Made by a program: the position numbers and the translations under genes. Positions 49,701 through 62,407 of a DNA stretch of 64,000 bases are shown piece by piece. Below the pieces are notes generated by a model that ran no database searches, was not told where the DNA came from, and saw only the letters and a program-made list of their open reading frames with translations. The DNA comes from Pachypanchax playfairii. Its lineage: Eukaryota; Chordata; Actinopteri; Cyprinodontiformes; Aplocheilidae. Location: NCBI GenBank assembly GCA_006937955.1, contig SSNP01000082.1, positions 831,882 through 895,881 of the forward strand. The letters are read 5' to 3'. Numbering within the stretch: position 1 is the first letter of the stretch; each line of letters begins with the position of its first letter.

Positions 49701-50489
49701 CTCTGAGTATACCGGTGTCCCAGCAGAGCGAAGTGATGTTCTGACCTCTGTGCTCCCACGAGACGCTGACTCGATCTGGACGACCACGCCGCTCCAGCTG
49801 GAGCTCCCACACCACCACCAGACCCTGACTGCATGATCAGCACAGACCACAGTGAACAACACAAGTAACAAAACCAGATGAAAAAAATAAACTACAACAT
49901 GCAGATTTAAACTCTGACCTTGTTGCAACTGCAATAAAATCCTCATCGTGAGGGCAACACGCCACCTGAGTGATGGATCCCTCCTGAAAAACAAGCTCGA
50001 CATTGTGATTTTTATACATTAAATCGATGCACAGAGGTCATAGTTTTTTTAACGCGCAGCTGCATTAGTTATCAGCAACTGCTGAAGCAGAATTTCAGTC
50101 ACACCTTGTGAGTAAGGATGAGCCTCTGTTTCCAGCCCTCCTTCTGAATCAGATGTAGCCCCCCAGCTGAGGTCCCCAAGGCGAGCCACTTCCTTGACAC
50201 AGCCAGACAGGTACACTGAAACCCATAAAAAAAACCCAAATAAATCAGTTAATCTATTTATCTCTACCAGTATAATGTATTTTCTTAACATGCTGGATAT
50301 GTAATGACATCTTAATAATCTGGAAAGGTATTTGAGGATGTCAGAACGCTGCGACTACTCAAACGTGAAGGCGGGTCTTACCTTGAGCCTGCCCGAGTCT
50401 AAACGTAGTGCAGAAAGAAGTGGATCAAGGCAGTCGAACTCTGCCAAGACGAGGCTGTGAGTTTCTGGAACAGCTGATATCTGAGGCAT
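42078..50489 (-). CDS. HPS5: HPS5, BLOC-2 complex subunit
   Basis: Subunit of BLOC-2 (with HPS3 and HPS6), needed for cargo delivery to melanosomes and related organelles. Exons from the start: 50382-50489, 50105-50215, 49919-49983, 49636-49828, 49419-49549, 48955-49173, 48813-48884, 48629-48717, 48017-48195, 47686-47844, 47247-47406, 46432-46549, 46028-46174, 45241-45309, 44616-45142, 44302-44422, 44064-44213, 43871-43990, 43647-43760, 43457-43563, 42943-43228 and 42078-42138, in phase to 1101 aa (human 1129). The N-terminal third is WD40-like (LAVSRKWLALGTSAGGLHLI, QGLVVVWEL). A 5' UTR exon probably lies at 51746 to about 51900. One intron (donor at 48954) is GC-AG. The exon 43647-43760 has a (TG)n tract as its acceptor region. 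Confidence 0.92.
43765..43795. repeat. (CA)n microsatellite at an HPS5 splice acceptor
   Basis: About 15 CA units on the plus strand, that is (TG)n on the HPS5 sense strand. It runs to within five bases of the 3' splice site of exon 43647-43760 and replaces the usual pyrimidine tract. Confidence 0.95.
45350..46010. mobile_element. Possible DNA transposon fragment in an HPS5 intron
   Basis: The stretch 45355-45430 has the repetitive pattern GATATC...GCCGATATTTTCGGC that is common at the ends of fish hAT-type elements, followed by A/T-rich filler. I could not find the matching opposite end, so the borders and class are uncertain. Confidence 0.3.
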
Positions 50490-51745
50490 CTTCACCGGTG
50501 AGACAACTACCAAACACAAGAGTAGGAGTTACTAAAGCCTGGAAAAATGAATCTTAGGTGTGAGGCACTATGACTGTTACCAGCATACCTCCTCTTTTAA
50601 ACTGATCAGTGGTCACCAGATTTTACACGGAAAAAAAAACCTTCTTCAGTTTACAGGTTGCGTTAACAAAGAAGATGTTATTCTAACTGGGTCACTATTT
50701 AGAGATTCTTGTTTTTATTTCTGACTTGAAAACTGCAATTATACTTCAAGATGTCAAAAAAACATGTTTCTTTGGTGCAGAAGGCGTTAACACAATGTGT
50801 TTCAGTTTGGCCTAGATTCACTTATGATTTCACACAAATTTATGAGGAAGCAGAAGTAAAACTAAAGCCGTTTAACCGCACAGTAAAGAGTATAATGAAA
50901 AATAGTTATAAACAAAATAAATACTTCCCAACATTAACTTGGCAGCCAAAGTAATTTACATGATGGTGAGAGGTGTTTGTTAACACTCTACTGTTACATT
51001 GTTCTAAGGATGCTGTAAATTAAATCAAATCAGAGAGAAAATCTGAAGCTGTTAATCACTGTTTAACAGCCAAATCAAATTCAGTCTCATTTCAATAAAT
51101 TCACAAATGAATGTATCGATCTGGTTGTTCTATGAGTAAGAAACTAAATGCTGATTCTTTCCGCAAGTTTGCCCCAAAACAGATTTTTAAGCTTTGACTG
51201 TAAAAAGAAAACACAGTTCAGTGATATATGTGATAAATCCACTTTTTTTTAATTAATTTATAGTACAATTAAAGTACTTATTTTACTCCACTGACCTTTA
51301 AACTGGAGTTAAACAGCAGAACAGAACAGAACAGAAATATTTTTGAACAAAATGTTGATTAAAGTTGACAGAGACGATAAAAGAAATTGTTTTTGCAAAT
51401 CTTTAACAAAAGGTCCGCATTGAATGTTATACTGTCGTGGATAGTGAAATGTAGGAGCAATTTTCTGAAATAAAACACGGTTAAAGTTTGCTTTCAGACA
51501 AAACGAGACTCCAGCTGATTGATGGCAGTTCGCGTCACGAGACTCGTTCATTAGCGTAACCGAAGCTAGCGTCCTCTCAAACCTTACGACACCACGTAAA
51601 TTAAACTCTTTATAAAACATATTTCCTATATTACAGTTTTATTTCTAAAAGTAAAAAGACTGTTCAGTGACAACTCGTCCAGGACTGGAACAAGCTAGCC
51701 AGAATGCTAACAGCACACGCTAACAGTTTGGTGAGTTGGACTCAC

Positions 51746-52740
51746 CAGACGGACGGAGCGACTCCGGCTGAGCGTTACCGCCTGCAACCCAAACTCTACA
51801 TGCTTAGTTGTGTTTTAGTGGAGAAAGTATGCTGGCAGCCTGACTCCTTCCTGACTGCAGCCAGGCGACCCGTGCCGTGACACTTCCAGTCAGCTGACGC
51901 GAGGACACTTCCTGTCCTGGAGGCTGCGCGCGCGCCTCCTCTCTGGCTTCATTTAGTCCGAAATAAATTTCCTTATATAACTACATTAAAAACACAAGTC
52001 AAACGTTCTGAATGCTGTATGTTATATTGTACCGTAATAGAAACAAATCTCTCGGATTATAAACTGTCATAAATCAGATTATTGAACAACTAAATACTGA
52101 AAAGTTGACTGAAATACTGGATTTTGACTGGAAAGCGGCATAAACAAATACCTCTGAACATTTAGTGATATCTTTGCCTTCAGTGCAGACAGGTAGTGCA
52201 GAAATTATAAACCAGTGACTATTTCATTTGAGCCACACACACACTTATGCACTCAAGTGGGAAACATCTTTACAGTATTGCTATATTTGCATCTTCAGTT
52301 GCTTCAGACTTTCTTTCACACCAGGTGTAAAAGAGGCTTTTTGGGCTTCAAAGCCTATTTTTCCTCAGCACTGTGCACTGAGTGAATGTATTAACTGTCC
52401 TCTGACCGTTTCTCTTCTCAGTGTACTGTCCTGAGAGCCTTTTGCTTAATTTGCAGCTAAAGTTTGGTCATCTTAAACCATTTTTAAAGTTCTGCCAAAC
52501 CATTACAGGCCGAGAGCTACTAACCACAGAGAAAACACAAAGAGAATGAAAATAAAGTCATTTGTGAAGGAGATGGGAATATTCTCTGTTGAATGTTTGG
52601 GGTTGTAGCAGCATCCCTCCGGTTCCTCTTTAGGCCCTTGAGAACTATGTTCCATCAGGCTGTGGTCCTCTTACAGCACGGAGGACCTTCACAAGTCCAT
52701 AGTTATAGTCTCACTAGTCCACTTAAAGACAAACAATCAC
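51746..52740 (-). other. HPS5 5' UTR exon and spacer to GTF2H1
   Basis: A donor-like site (GTCTG before gtgagt) at 51746 closes a probable HPS5 first non-coding exon reaching about 51900, next to a G/C-rich patch (51890-51940) that fits a promoter. The remaining sequence up to the GTF2H1 stop is its 3' UTR or spacer. No other gene is seen. Confidence 0.45.
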
Positions 52741-52743
52741 AGC

Positions 52744-55700
52744 TCAGGTTCTCCTCATCATCCTGCGGGTTTGCCAGATGTGGAACTTGCTATAAGCAGC
52801 CTGCAGCATGTCCTCCAAGTGGCCTGTAAGCTGTGAGACACGTTAAAGATGTTTAATATGAGATCCAGCTTATGAAAGTCTGTGTGTCACTGTAAATATC
52901 TCAGAAACTTACATTTGTACTCAAGTACTGACGCTGGACTTTTTCCTGAAAGGGACGAAGCTTGGTCATCTGAAATCTTTCAAGGTTTGACTTCATTTTT
53001 ATCACCTGTATATAAAAATGTAAATAAAACATAAAAATTAAAGTTATTATTTGATGTAGTAAACTGTTTCCTGATAGAAAGTCAAGTAGTTTGCAGCGTT
53101 TTAGTTAAATATGTTCAGGAATCGAGACAAATAAAAATGAGACGGTGGAAATTTCCGTCACCTTTTCCTCTAAAAATGGCGTGTTTACAGGAAAACAGGA
53201 CCAGAAGTGTCTCAGTAACTCTCCAGCAGCAACATAAAGATGTTTCAACTCTCCTTGAATTTCAGTGGGAACCATTTCTGGAATAATAATCAAAACAAAC
53301 TGTTAACACAGGCTTCATCATCATTTCATGGAAATGCTTCCTCTCTTCCATCACAACATTCTCACAACAGATCATAAGAGACTAACCAAACAACATCACA
53401 GTAAATATGTAGAGAATGTTCTGCATTTACGGTTTATGGCTTGTTGTCCGACGGGCTGCATGAGGACACCTCCGGGGGAAAGCGCCGTGATGGCAGAACT
53501 AGCTGCTGCGCTGGACAACACCTGAAAAAATGACCCACTCATTTAAACAAGCTTATGTTTACAAATCAGACCCGCTGTAAAAAATATTCAGAAACATTCC
53601 AAAAGATTACAAGCACATGAAGTAGTTAAAAAACAATCAGGTTTTGCCCTGCGGACACTTTTCCACATAAAATAAGATGCAAAGATTTCTAGTAATAAAG
53701 TCTCAAATATGCAGATTTATGGAATATCGCTGCACAATTTTGAGAAAGGTGCATTTATCAGAAATAACGAAATGCAGGGACGGGAGACGTAAACAAAATG
53801 TTTTTGGTCACCAAGTGCAGCTGCTGCATTTTTCTAAAATTTGTAGGATTACAGCTCACTTGTCAGGCTTTAATCTGAGCTGACAGCTTTGGGTGAGATT
53901 AAGATGTGCCAAAAAAACCCCAAAAAGTGTCATGATCTGTTAAATATTTTTACATCCAAACACTTTCTAAAGATTACATCTCATGTGTTAGATTAGTGCA
54001 CGTGGTTTGGTACCTGAGTGAGGCCGGGTTTGTAATTTGCCATCTCGTGTCGTATGTAGTTGACGGAGTTGATGATCTCCTGACCGGTGGTGTACTGTTG
54101 GGACTGAAGCGGCACGGGCCCGTGAGCATACCTTATTCCAAAAACAGAAAAGTAATAAACAGAGAGCTCAGTCCAGATGAGAAGAGACTCAGCAACAACA
54201 AGCTGTGAAGTTGTTGCACTCATGAAAATTTTGCTCAAATTGACTCAGATTGTAAAATAAAAATGCAAAAAATTTACCAATATCATGTTTTATTTATCAC
54301 ATTTTCTAAATGAAATGTCATTGATCATGTGACAGACTTAACAAGACTTTCCAAAACATTCACTATTTTATAATCAATAGTAACAAGCTGGAATGATCCA
54401 GAAAGACATATAAAAATAAAAGACTAGACAGCAGGCAGACTGTACCTGTCAGACTTCTTCAGGTTTAATGCAACTGTTTTTGGTTTGTTTTCTCTCTGCA
54501 GATCCTCGTATTCAATGGCTTCTTGTAATTTAACCTGTGAAAGAAAGTAATCTCATATCCTTAGAGTGTCTGTCATTGTTCGTAAAAAACTGTACAGAAC
54601 CTTCCTACTTTTTTAAGAGGAGGCTGAAAGAAGTCGGAATCTCTCGAGTTTCCATCTGTGCTGCTCGTCTCGCTGGCTTGGTCAGTTGGTACGTCCCTTT
54701 AAAAGGAAGATGCTATTAGCTAAAAGATTAAAAAAACTCATGTAAATTGTTGTTGAGTTAAAGATGAGATTCTTTACCCCTTTCTTGAGCCTGCCGCCAA
54801 CACCATGGCACTGTGATGGTTAAATCGCTTGATAATGGCAGAGTTGCTGTTCTCTTTCACTGTCCTGTTTGCGTTAGAGGTTGATGGTAGAGCCGTGCCG
54901 ATTCCATAACCCTGTGGCACAAAAACAACTTTTTAAGGTCCAGAAAAGAAACTGAGGTGAACAAGTTCTGTGAGACTTGTGCAGACTTATCTCACCTCAT
55001 CTAATGTTTTATCTTCTAGTGACAAAAGGTCCACCAAAGGATTCTTCACTCCTTGAGTCACCATAGACTTTAACCCTGTAATTAACAAACGGTAAAACAA
55101 TCTTTCAAAACCATGTGTCGACTGAAAAATCCATACAGGCGCACCGTTGGAAAGACGTTACCTTTCTCATCCTGCTTGGCACATTCAGAGAAGATATCCT
55201 GCGTCCCCGTGTTAATACGGTCTCTGTGAAAATAATGAGACTGGAAAAAGCGGGTCCAGAACTCTCTCTCCGTCAGGTTATGGGGCACATTCTCTTTATA
55301 TTTCTGCTTCACTACGAGAGAAAAATAAGTTCATGTTAATAAACTGTTGCACATTTTAGATCAGTGACTGAGATGGTGTTAAGTTAATCTTCTAGCTAAA
55401 ATATCAAAACTATGACAGTAAATTCATCAGAGCTGAAATGTGACTGTTTACCTGCTGGATATGTTCTAAAAATGGACTCAATAATATCAGCTGTCAGATT
55501 ATATCTTAATCCATTACAGCCGTCAGTCTGTGGTCTAACGTCAGCCTGTAAAACAGAAACACAAAGTGTATTAATGTGCAGCTTTATGTCGTTGGGACTG
55601 AAACCTGAGGGTTGGAAACAAGAGGCATAAGTGTGCCAGAACAAATGAACTAACCAGAAATGCTCCAGATATTCCAACTTCCTGTTTGTTGTTGTACGGT

Positions 55701-56947
55701 GCAGGTTCTCCGTTGTTTACATTTCCTAACCGGTTGGCCCAAAACTCTTCAGCGCTGATCACTTGACTCACCACAAGGTCTTTGTACAATTGGAAAAGTA
55801 CTGGATCTTCTTGAAGCATCCTGAGGGATCAAATCCAAACGTGTTAGTAAAACACATACACATTCAAAAACACGTGTGTGTTTGTATGTGACCTGATTTC
55901 TGTTTTTAAAGTTTCTCCTACAGCTGGATGACATACAGCTATGATTTTTATTCCAAGTCTTAATTATCTGTTACTTACAAAATCCTCTAATTAGGCAACA
56001 ATATGACGGCTAAAGAATAACACATCATAAATATGTATCAACATTTAACCAGAACTGAGCCAAAATGCAGAAACGGTGTGTAAAAAAAAAAAAACACTTA
56101 TAAAATAACTTAAAGGAGAATTCTGTTGTCTCAGTTTGTTTGAGTTAAACTTGATTATGAAAATATTTTTGCCCAGTCAGCAATATTTCTTCCAGTTCAT
56201 CAGGGTTTGTGAGTATTTGTTAATGAACATCTCTTTTTTGGTCTCACCAAAGTATTATAATCAGGTGTAAGAGTGGACTTTGACTGGGACGTTGCAACAC
56301 TGTGTTCTTTTCGAGTCATTCTGCAACAGATCTGATGGTGTATCTGAGATCATTATCCTGTTTAACCAATCAATATTTTACTCAGATGATGTAAACCAAA
56401 GCTATCCTATTGTGCTCATTTCACATACCAACTGAAGCCAGTAGTGTGTGAGATATGGATTATTTTTTACAGCACAGCCTGATGTCACTGTGATCCTGGC
56501 AACTCAGCTCAATGTCTCACCTGTTCTTCTCCTCCAGTTCCTTGTTGGCCTTCTTCTTAAACTTTGGCAGTAACTGCTGCAGCAGTTCCTTGGCAGCTTC
56601 TCGATCTTTGAGTGCAGTGCTCTCATTGGCAAAGTGGAATGTGGTGCTCTCACCGGTGTGAAGGACCAACTGGAGCTGGATTTTGGCCTTACCGTCAGGA
56701 CTGATCTTCTGACCTGCACAGAGCATCAGTGAAGAGCATCTTGAAAGCAGGAGGATCTCAGCACTGCATATGATTTGAATCTGTGTGACTCACAGCGGAT
56801 ATCTGAATACAAGTGGCTGACTGTGAAACGGTCTTTTCCTTCTGGACCCCAGGCGATTCTTTCAGCCATCAGATACAAAGTGCCATCCTGCTTCTTCTGA
56901 CGGACCTTCTTCACCACCAGCAGCACCTCTTCTGACAGAGATGCCAT
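52744..56947 (-). CDS. GTF2H1: General transcription factor IIH subunit 1 (p62)
   Basis: Core TFIIH subunit in transcription initiation and nucleotide excision repair. Exons from the start: 56794-56947, 56521-56713, 55655-55820, 55452-55545, 55162-55311, 54996-55075, 54778-54911, 54609-54696, 54446-54534, 54014-54131, 53431-53521, 53162-53277, 52913-53005 and 52744-52830, in phase to 550 aa (human 548). An N-terminal PH domain (residues 1-105, MASLSEEVLLVVKKVRQKK) is followed by two BSD domains (QLYKDLVVSQVISAEEFWAN and LTEREFWTRFFQSHYF). The well conserved C-terminus (ELKHLYVAAGELLRHFWSCF) is also present. It lies upstream of HPS5 on the same strand, unlike the head-to-head pair in mammals. 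Confidence 0.94.
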
Positions 56948-57479
56948 GGCTTAATCAAATCCCTGACACAACAAATTGTCAAATCAATAACAATTCACAG
57001 ATACAACAAATACAAAGACTAGAGAGAAACAATTATGAACTTATGAACAATGAAATAACGTTGAACTATTCAGTCTTTGCTTGATCTGCAGAAACAGAAG
57101 GATTAACGGAAGCATGAAGAAAAGGAAAATGTCTGCAAATAAAAAAATACAGTTTGTTACATCGCAAAAGTCTTGAATATATATTTTATCCCACCTAAAG
57201 CGCATTTATTTACACGGTGTGTTCTTAAATTTAGCCTTGCGTTAGCTAACAGAGAAGAAAAGGGAAAAGGTTGAAGTCGGAAGTAAACTTACTTTACCTG
57301 AAAATTAATCAACACTGCGAAGATTACCTCGTTTTAACTGAACACATAGTCACAAGATGATGTATTTTAAACTATAATAATTGCAGAATGACTTATCTGA
57401 AACTGAATTTAAACAACTCAGACAGTGAACGATCTGACTTCAACACCGGCGACATAACTGCCAGAGACGTGTCACACTG

Positions 57480-59430
57480 AAATGATTCCGGTAGAATAAA
57501 ATACTTGAGCATTAGTTCCGTTGTGTAAAATTCCCCGATATTTTAATTTTATTATGTTTTAATTTAATATTATGTTTTTTTTTTTCAGTTTTGTAGCTTG
57601 TTTTATAAAAAAATGTTTTTGAATTTTGAAAACATTTTAGGAATCATGTAAACAAAATGGGATTATGCCAAAATGTTCAGGTTATCTCCTCCTTATCATA
57701 GACTGCAATAAAATAGCATTTTATTTATACGTACTGTAAATGTTTGGGTTTCCCAAAAATCGTGACATCTAAATTACAGTGGAGATTTATTCTATAAAGT
57801 TAATCTGATTAAACTTACAGATGAGTTTGTTTAAACTTGGAGTGTGTTTAGTGTCCAGAACAAGTATTTAAACATCAAATCCACGTTTTTACTTTTTTTT
57901 TTAACGTACTTTACTTTTTTTTGATTATGTAGCATAAAATGCACAATAAATTTAACTACAAACTGAAATAAAGTTTTATAATTTAACAGTGATCCATATG
58001 ATTTTCAGAATTACAGAAACTGGTCTTATCACAGTGACAGCTTATGTAATTGAACATGTAGATAATTATTAGTTTGATTGTTTCTCTTTACCTTTTATTA
58101 GCATGAAGCTGTTATGCTTTGACAAAACCTGGTCAGGACCTGCTCTGATACTGAATTACAGAGTTCTCTTTTGTAATTCAGCTCCCTGATAAGGTCAACA
58201 GACCATCACAGAGTTAAAATAAAGTTGAACAAAAGGTAAACTGTTTTTCCACTAAACCCTTTGTTAGTTTAGAATAATCAATCAAACCTACTGTAATACA
58301 ATATTTGTCTCTTTGGACAGTAAGTAGAAGGTCATGCTATGAAAAACATGTTAAAATCTCCCACTTTTGTTTTTATTTTATACATAAACACCAGAAACAT
58401 AACTGTGTTTTGCTATTGGCAAATTGGCTTCATCATCACCTCCAGTAACTTCTTCATGGTTTCTCAGTCTTTAACAACTTCTGAATTGATACCAGATAAA
58501 CGCTCAATACTTCGAGTTATTTTACTCATTTCTCGACAGAAAGCTTTTTCCGAGTTTTGATCTCTAACAAAGTTAATGTTAAATAAACTTATATTCAAAC
58601 CCTCCATCCATCTTCTTGACCTGCTTGTTCCTGCTAAGGGTTCAGGGGGCTTGTGTCTGTCTCCAGCTTCCACTAAGAAAGAGGAGGAGTTACAATCTGA
58701 GAAAACATACATGTTATTGGTATGTGAAAGGTCACAGCTGGGTTTCAAACCCAGAAAATGCTTTTGCATTTCTCTGCTAAAGGCTGTAATGATCAAAATT
58801 ACCTGTAGACACCAAAACAAAAGGAATTAAATTTGGGATTTTGTATTGGGGAAAATTCTCCAACGTTTTATCACTGTCATTATCTAAACCCGCATGTTCC
58901 TGTTCAGGCTCACAGGGGAGCTGGTGTCTATCTCCAGTGGTCATTGGGTTAAAGGTGGGGTCACACCTGGACAAGTCGCCAGTCCATCACAGTCAAATTT
59001 AGAAGTTTTTGGCCATGGGAAAGAAAATTACATCAATTTTAAGTGCATGGCATACAGAAAATACTTTGAGGTTATGAGAGTATCTTTGTCGAATTATGAG
59101 AATATCTTAATAGACACATTTTCTGGTTTATTCCTCTTAAGTAGAATGACGTTGCTTCTCAGTAGTTACAGAGACAAACTAAACAAAATCAATGTCAGAG
59201 AGAACTAAAGCTGCTCTGCAGGTGTGTGGTGCTCAGCATAGACCTAAACTACACTGCTTTGCTTTAAATTGTTATAATTGTGTGCATGACTCAGACCACA
59301 GACATTTAGTATATTTACATATTCGTAAACCTTAAAAAAATAAGTGTTGTATAGAGCTCTTAAAAATAAAATCAGTGGACACATGTTTAAAAGTAACATA
59401 AAAAATCATCACAAGAACCATGATTGAAAC
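57480..59430. other. Intergenic between GTF2H1 promoter and the mucin 3' end
   Basis: Mostly A/T-rich sequence with no gene I can support. Two degenerate pieces, at about 58600-58680 and 58885-58990 (CCTGTTCAGGCTCACAGGGG, GGACAAGTCGCCAGTCCATC), match the common fish dispersed repeat with GGACAGGTCGCCAGTCCATC. They are old fragments. Confidence 0.5.
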
Positions 59431-59435
59431 TGCAA

Positions 59436-59441
59436 TTTATT
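59436..59441 (-). promoter_or_regulatory. Polyadenylation signal of the mucin gene
   Basis: TTTATT on the plus strand (AATAAA in the gene's sense) lies 257 bases past the stop codon. Confidence 0.5.
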
Positions 59442-59697
59442 CAAGCTGAAGATGGAAGAAGTTTTAAAATAAGATACAAGAAATAAATAGCAGATGAGTG
59501 AAAGATCAAAGAATCATCTCATTTAAAAGAAGTAGGAGTTTCACACCTACACAAATCTGCTTTTTAGAAAGTTTGCACTATTTAAAATCAATTTAATACA
59601 CACAGCTGTGTATTTGACTATTATTTAGCATCTAAAGAAGTTTTTAAATGTTGAACACAAACATTAAGTGTTCAGGTTGCTTCTGATCAGTTTTACA

Positions 59698-62407
59698 TCA
59701 ACGCTTGCTGTAATCTTCACATTTAGCAACTTGACAGCCACACTGGTCAACAGAAATGTAGGTGTGTTTGATTTTGCTGCCACCAGGGCAGAGCATCTCC
59801 ACTTTCTTCTTGCTGGTTTTCATTTCCTGACAGCAGGAACATGAATGCATCATTCTGTTGGCCTTTGCTGAGTACCTGCAAATAAAGACAGAGTTAGGTC
59901 CCTGCTTTTAAAGACAAACCAACATCTTTTTAAGTATTTTTTTTTTTTTTTAGAAATATTAAATAGAGTCTCACTTTGACCAAGATGCTCCACAGGATCC
60001 TTCACAGGCTGTGAGCTCCACAGGCTCAACTGACTTGCACTCATTTACCTTTAGGTAGGTGATAGTCCTGTTCAGCTGACAGTTGTAACGAAGAGTACCT
60101 GTGTACACCCCAAAAAACAGCTGCAGGTGAGCATCACACTCTGAAGATTCAGACTTAGTGTATAAAAGTATAAAAACGTTATTTGGTCTCTGCATATGTG
60201 AATATATGTGTATCTGTTGCTTCTTTGTGCTTTGATACAACTAATTTCACATCTTAATCATTTTAAATGGCATAAATAAGCAATAAAATAGCACAGAAAA
60301 GTACAATAATTCATCACAAAGAATCAAACTACAGGATGTAGGTGAAGAAAAAACCCTTTCAGATGAGGTTCTACAGGCATCTGTTTATAGAAATGAGAAT
60401 TTCTATAACATGCAACATTTTATTTCATAGTTCCAGACTCACAAGTTTTGCAACATCCATTCATGTCAGTCGTCTCTGTTCCCTGTGCAACAGAAAAACA
60501 CACGAGATACTTCAATCACAGAAAACTTTCTTCATTTAAAGTACATATTTGTCTCGCATTGCTTGTTTTTTTTTTTTTTTTACAATTATTTCTATTTTAA
60601 TTGATTTTGTTATCATTAATAAAATGAAAGAAACAGAATCAAATCTCTTCTGTTTTAAAAACACAATTTTCAGGACTTTAAAATACTCACTGGAACACAG
60701 TTTTCTGGATCAAATTCAGGACATATTGTTCGGTTTCTATTAATTATAAAATCTTCTTTCTCTTTCTGGCAATGGTACTTCGTACAGTTGTCATTAGGTG
60801 GTGAATACGACTCAGAAGGCTGTCAAATGTGGAGAAATATTCAGTTAGCAAAAGTACATTTTGATTTATGGAGTTATGATTTCTGCTTTACTCACCTGGA
60901 GAATGACTGGAGACCCAATATCTGAATACCCTTGAATAATACAGCTTGTCTGATTACATCTTCCACAACATTGTCCAGGCACATCTACATACTCATAACC
61001 CTGTCAAAAAAGAAAAAAGAAAAAACACAAATCAGTTCAATTATTAGAAGCCAGACACAAATTATAAAAAATGGAATGACATTTCCATTTTTTTTCGTCA
61101 CTGGGTACCAGACATCACTCCAAAATCAAAATGTTATTTGGTAAATTTTGATTTTAAAAGAATCAAACTTAAACCTGTAATAATGTAAATTTGAACAACA
61201 TGCATCAAACTACTGATATTATTCTAAAAACAAATCATTAAAAACAAATTAGTACCAAATATTCAACATGCACCAATAATGTTTTTCTGTTCAGTATTTT
61301 AAGAAATGCTGATTCAGCGCCGACGTACCTTTTCACATATGACAAAACACTGGATCTTTTTACAGTCAATTTCATTCAGTTTGCTGCTGGAATTCTGGAC
61401 TTTGGTACAGTCACATGATTCACATGGGCTCTTAGAGAAACTTGAACCTGGCTGTGCACAAAAAAACACCAAAATGTTTGAGTCAAACTCACAAAAATCT
61501 TTAAGCCTCAACTTTCTAAGTTTCCATTCTTATTAAAAGTCAGTAAATATCGATTTTTACCCGGTACTCAGTTTCATTGTAGACACACACGCCTTTGGGC
61601 TCTGCATCAAACAACAACATGATCATTTTAAAGCTGAGTTTATATTTTAAGCGTTTCACATGTATGTTTATAAATGTAGAAATGACACGTTAACAGAAAA
61701 GCGTACCGCAGCTGTAGATGGGGCAGCAGCTTTCATTGGAGACGGTGACCTTTACCTCAAAGCCCAGTTGACACTTAATGTTTGGGGATGGACAGCGATC
61801 CCTATTGCACTCTGTTGCATGAAAGATCAAACATATTTTTGTTTTGTCAGAAAGAAAATTCTATCATCTATGAGATCATGTTGGCTAAATCTACAAAATA
61901 TCCCTACCACATGTTAATTTCGGGCAGCAGTTGACTGTTTGGTTTACCAACACCTCGCCTTCCGCAGTGCACTGCATTGGTTCTTGTGTGGGGCACGTGA
62001 GAGGTGTACACACAACACTCAAAGAGCTCTTATCACAAACGCACTGCTTACAATCACTTTGCCACTTGTCACCAATCTGTTTGAGTGGTGAAAAAACACG
62101 TCATTACATCAACAAACCCAACATGAGTGATAAGAAATGGATAATGTTTTGTAATATCTACCTCTTTAGGCTGCCCATCAGGTCCAGTGCAGCCTTCAAT
62201 AAACAAAACAAACAGTTTTATTGAACTATTCAAACAGGTTTTTATAGATTTTGCTGAAGACTAAAGAAAAAATGCTTACAGGAAGCGACACATGTTTTGG
62301 AGGTTGGACTGAACAGAGTCGTTCCCTCTGGGCAGAAGCATCCCTCTATGAATTTTTTGCAAACACCTTGTCCTTCTTCGCACTGCTGTTCAGCCTTTTC
62401 ATTGTAT
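59698..62407 (-). CDS. Gel-forming mucin, C-terminal exons (MUC2/MUC5-like), partial
   Basis: The last 11 exons of a secreted mucin: 62280-62407, 62162-62193, 61908-62076, 61707-61811, 61561-61601, 61329-61451, 60896-61000, 60691-60819, 60443-60482, 59975-60098 and 59698-59875. They join in one phase, about 390 aa. Order: TIL-type Cys-rich segment (EGCFCPEGTTLFSP), von Willebrand C module (CTGPDGQPKE, CKQCVCDKSSL), further C-like segments (VCVYNETEYR; MNGCCKTC), then a C-terminal cystine knot (ACEGSCGASWSKYSAK, HSCSCCQEMKTSKKK, CGCQVAKCEDYSKR). The cystine knot forms the disulphide dimers of mucins and VWF. The first exon shown needs two bases from an upstream exon, which is not within the remaining 1.6 kb, so the gene continues past the window. 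Which mucin it is cannot be decided from the tail. Confidence 0.88.
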
